This document shows positions 5,406 through 5,928 of a stretch of 5,928 nt of DNA, piece after piece. The notes under the pieces were generated by a model that saw only the letters and a list, made by a program, of their open reading frames with translations, did not search any database and was not told where the DNA came from. The position numbers were made by a program, and so were the translations under genes. Each line of letters begins with the position of its first letter. Position 1 is the first letter of the stretch. Source of the stretch: Candidatus Galligastranaerophilus intestinigallinarum (GTDB lineage Bacteria; Cyanobacteriota; Vampirovibrionia; Gastranaerophilales; Gastranaerophilaceae); NCBI GenBank assembly GCA_018715855.1, contig DVKW01000070.1:1-5928 (forward strand), given 5' to 3'.

Positions 5406-5434
5406 AAAAAAAGCCCTTAAATAAAAGGGCTTTT
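5406..5434 (-). terminator. Rho-independent terminator of the duplicated-domain gene
   Basis: On the minus strand AAAAGCCCTT (5434-5425) pairs with AAGGGCTTTT (5418-5409) across a 6-base loop, and the T-run extends to 5406. It starts ten bases after the TAA of the minus-strand gene at 5444, so it ends that transcript. On the plus strand only TTTT follows the stem, so its activity in that direction would be weaker. Confidence 0.88.
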
Positions 5435-5443
5435 AAACTTATA

Positions 5444-5928
5444 TTATTCGGCTTTTTTCCTGTATTCTTCGGGGGCATCTTCTCTTTCTTGGTTCCACCT
5501 GTCAAGCCCCATTTGTTTTCTGACTAAGCCAATTCCCACATGCACTCTCCACTCATCCATTTTTAATTGTGCAGCCAAAATTTTATGGCAGCCAATTGGT
5601 GGAAGCGGCAACAATGGTTCGTATAAATTCTTAATCGCCATTAATTGATCAGGGGTTAGGGCAAGTTTTCTTTTTGGCATGGAAATTTTTGGAAGCATTA
5701 ACTTTTGCCTTATTAAATTAATGCCAAAGAATACTTTTTTCGGTTCCAAACCGATTGCTTGCGCAATAACTTCATGGGCATCGGGGTTTGGAAGCGGAAG
5801 CATTTTTTTATACATTTCTTCAATTTGAGCCAATTGTTCTCTGTTTACAAGAAGCGTTTTTTGCTTTTGCGGCGGTCTTTTTTTGTTAAACCAGCCTTTG
5901 TTAAACCCGCCTTGATGCGGCCTGTTAT
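5444..5928 (-). CDS. Protein with two copies of a ~52-residue LPLP/H/GI-R domain, C-terminal part, cut by right edge
   Basis: I do not recognise a named family. The reading frame stays open from the right edge to the TAA at 5444, showing 160 residues. Numbering from the first visible codon, residues 1-24 are a basic, low-complexity linker (NRPHQGGFNKGWFNKKRPP...). Two domains follow that align without gaps at an offset of 63: 27-80 and 90-143. Shared positions are Q31/Q94, L32/L95, I35/I98, Y39/Y102, LPLP 43-46/106-109, H51/H114, A55/A118, V65/V128, G68-I69/G131-I132, L71/L134, R73/R136 and L78/L141. The second half of each copy (H-x-x-A...V-x-x-G-I-x-L-x-R) looks like a helix-turn-helix, so nucleic-acid binding is an inference. 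A charged tail ends the protein. A TTG at 5833 was rejected as the start because repeat homology extends upstream of it and its ribosome binding site is poor. Confidence 0.75.
   Translation of the reverse strand, partial: NRPHQGGFNKGWFNKKRPPQKQKTLLVNREQLAQIEEMYKKMLPLPNPDAHEVIAQAIGLEPKKVFFGINLIRQKLMLPKISMPKRKLALTPDQLMAIKNLYEPLLPLPPIGCHKILAAQLKMDEWRVHVGIGLVRKQMGLDRWNQEREDAPEEYRKKAE

Noticed and set aside
5444..5833. A 129-residue protein starting with TTG at 5833
   Set aside because: The frame remains open to the right edge and repeat-1 homology begins upstream of the TTG, so the gene is partial and longer.

Overview
This is a strongly AT-rich bacterial window. It uses the standard code (TGA is a stop in nadD and tryptophan is TGG), has tightly packed genes, several TTG starts and no visible tRNA, rRNA, insertion sequence or CRISPR. 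The mix of genes (RqcH of the NFACT family, a NadD-YqeK pair, HolA, a glutamate/aspartate-type symporter and a small duplicated-domain protein) would suit a gut-type non-photosynthetic cyanobacterial relative (Gastranaerophilales / 'Melainabacteria'). A low-GC Firmicute is the main alternative. This placement is inference from gene character and base composition, not from a marker gene.

Left part, positions 1-3063, all on the minus strand and read right to left: nadD (NAD biosynthesis) overlaps yqeK (HD-domain Ap4A hydrolase) by 17 bases. After a 78-base gap comes a dicarboxylate/amino-acid:cation symporter with a TTG start and a good ribosome binding site. After a further 52 bases comes the N-terminal part of holA (DNA polymerase III delta subunit), which runs off the left edge. 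No convincing terminator lies between the symporter and holA, so read-through is possible.

Middle, 3087-4634, plus strand: rqcH, divergent from nadD across only 23 bases. RqcH rescues stalled 50S subunits by adding C-terminal alanine tails. It ends at a Rho-independent terminator (4689-4720).

Right part, 4740-5928: a solitary 53-residue small protein on the plus strand has its own extended -10 promoter, a strong Shine-Dalgarno sequence and a terminator. Past a second hairpin that could work in both directions lies a convergent small single-span membrane protein on the minus strand. Finally, on the minus strand, comes the C-terminal 160 residues of a protein that enters from the right edge. 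It has a basic Gly/Asn/Gln/Lys/Pro-rich linker and two gapless copies of a roughly 52-residue domain (LPLP...H...V..GI.L.R) that may be helix-turn-helix-like.

Most of the window is housekeeping. The parts least explained by known families are the duplicated-domain protein and the two small insulated genes at the right. The RqcH Asp-to-Glu change in its DR motif and the altered NadD motifs are the most checkable oddities. I see no clear multi-gene novel system.
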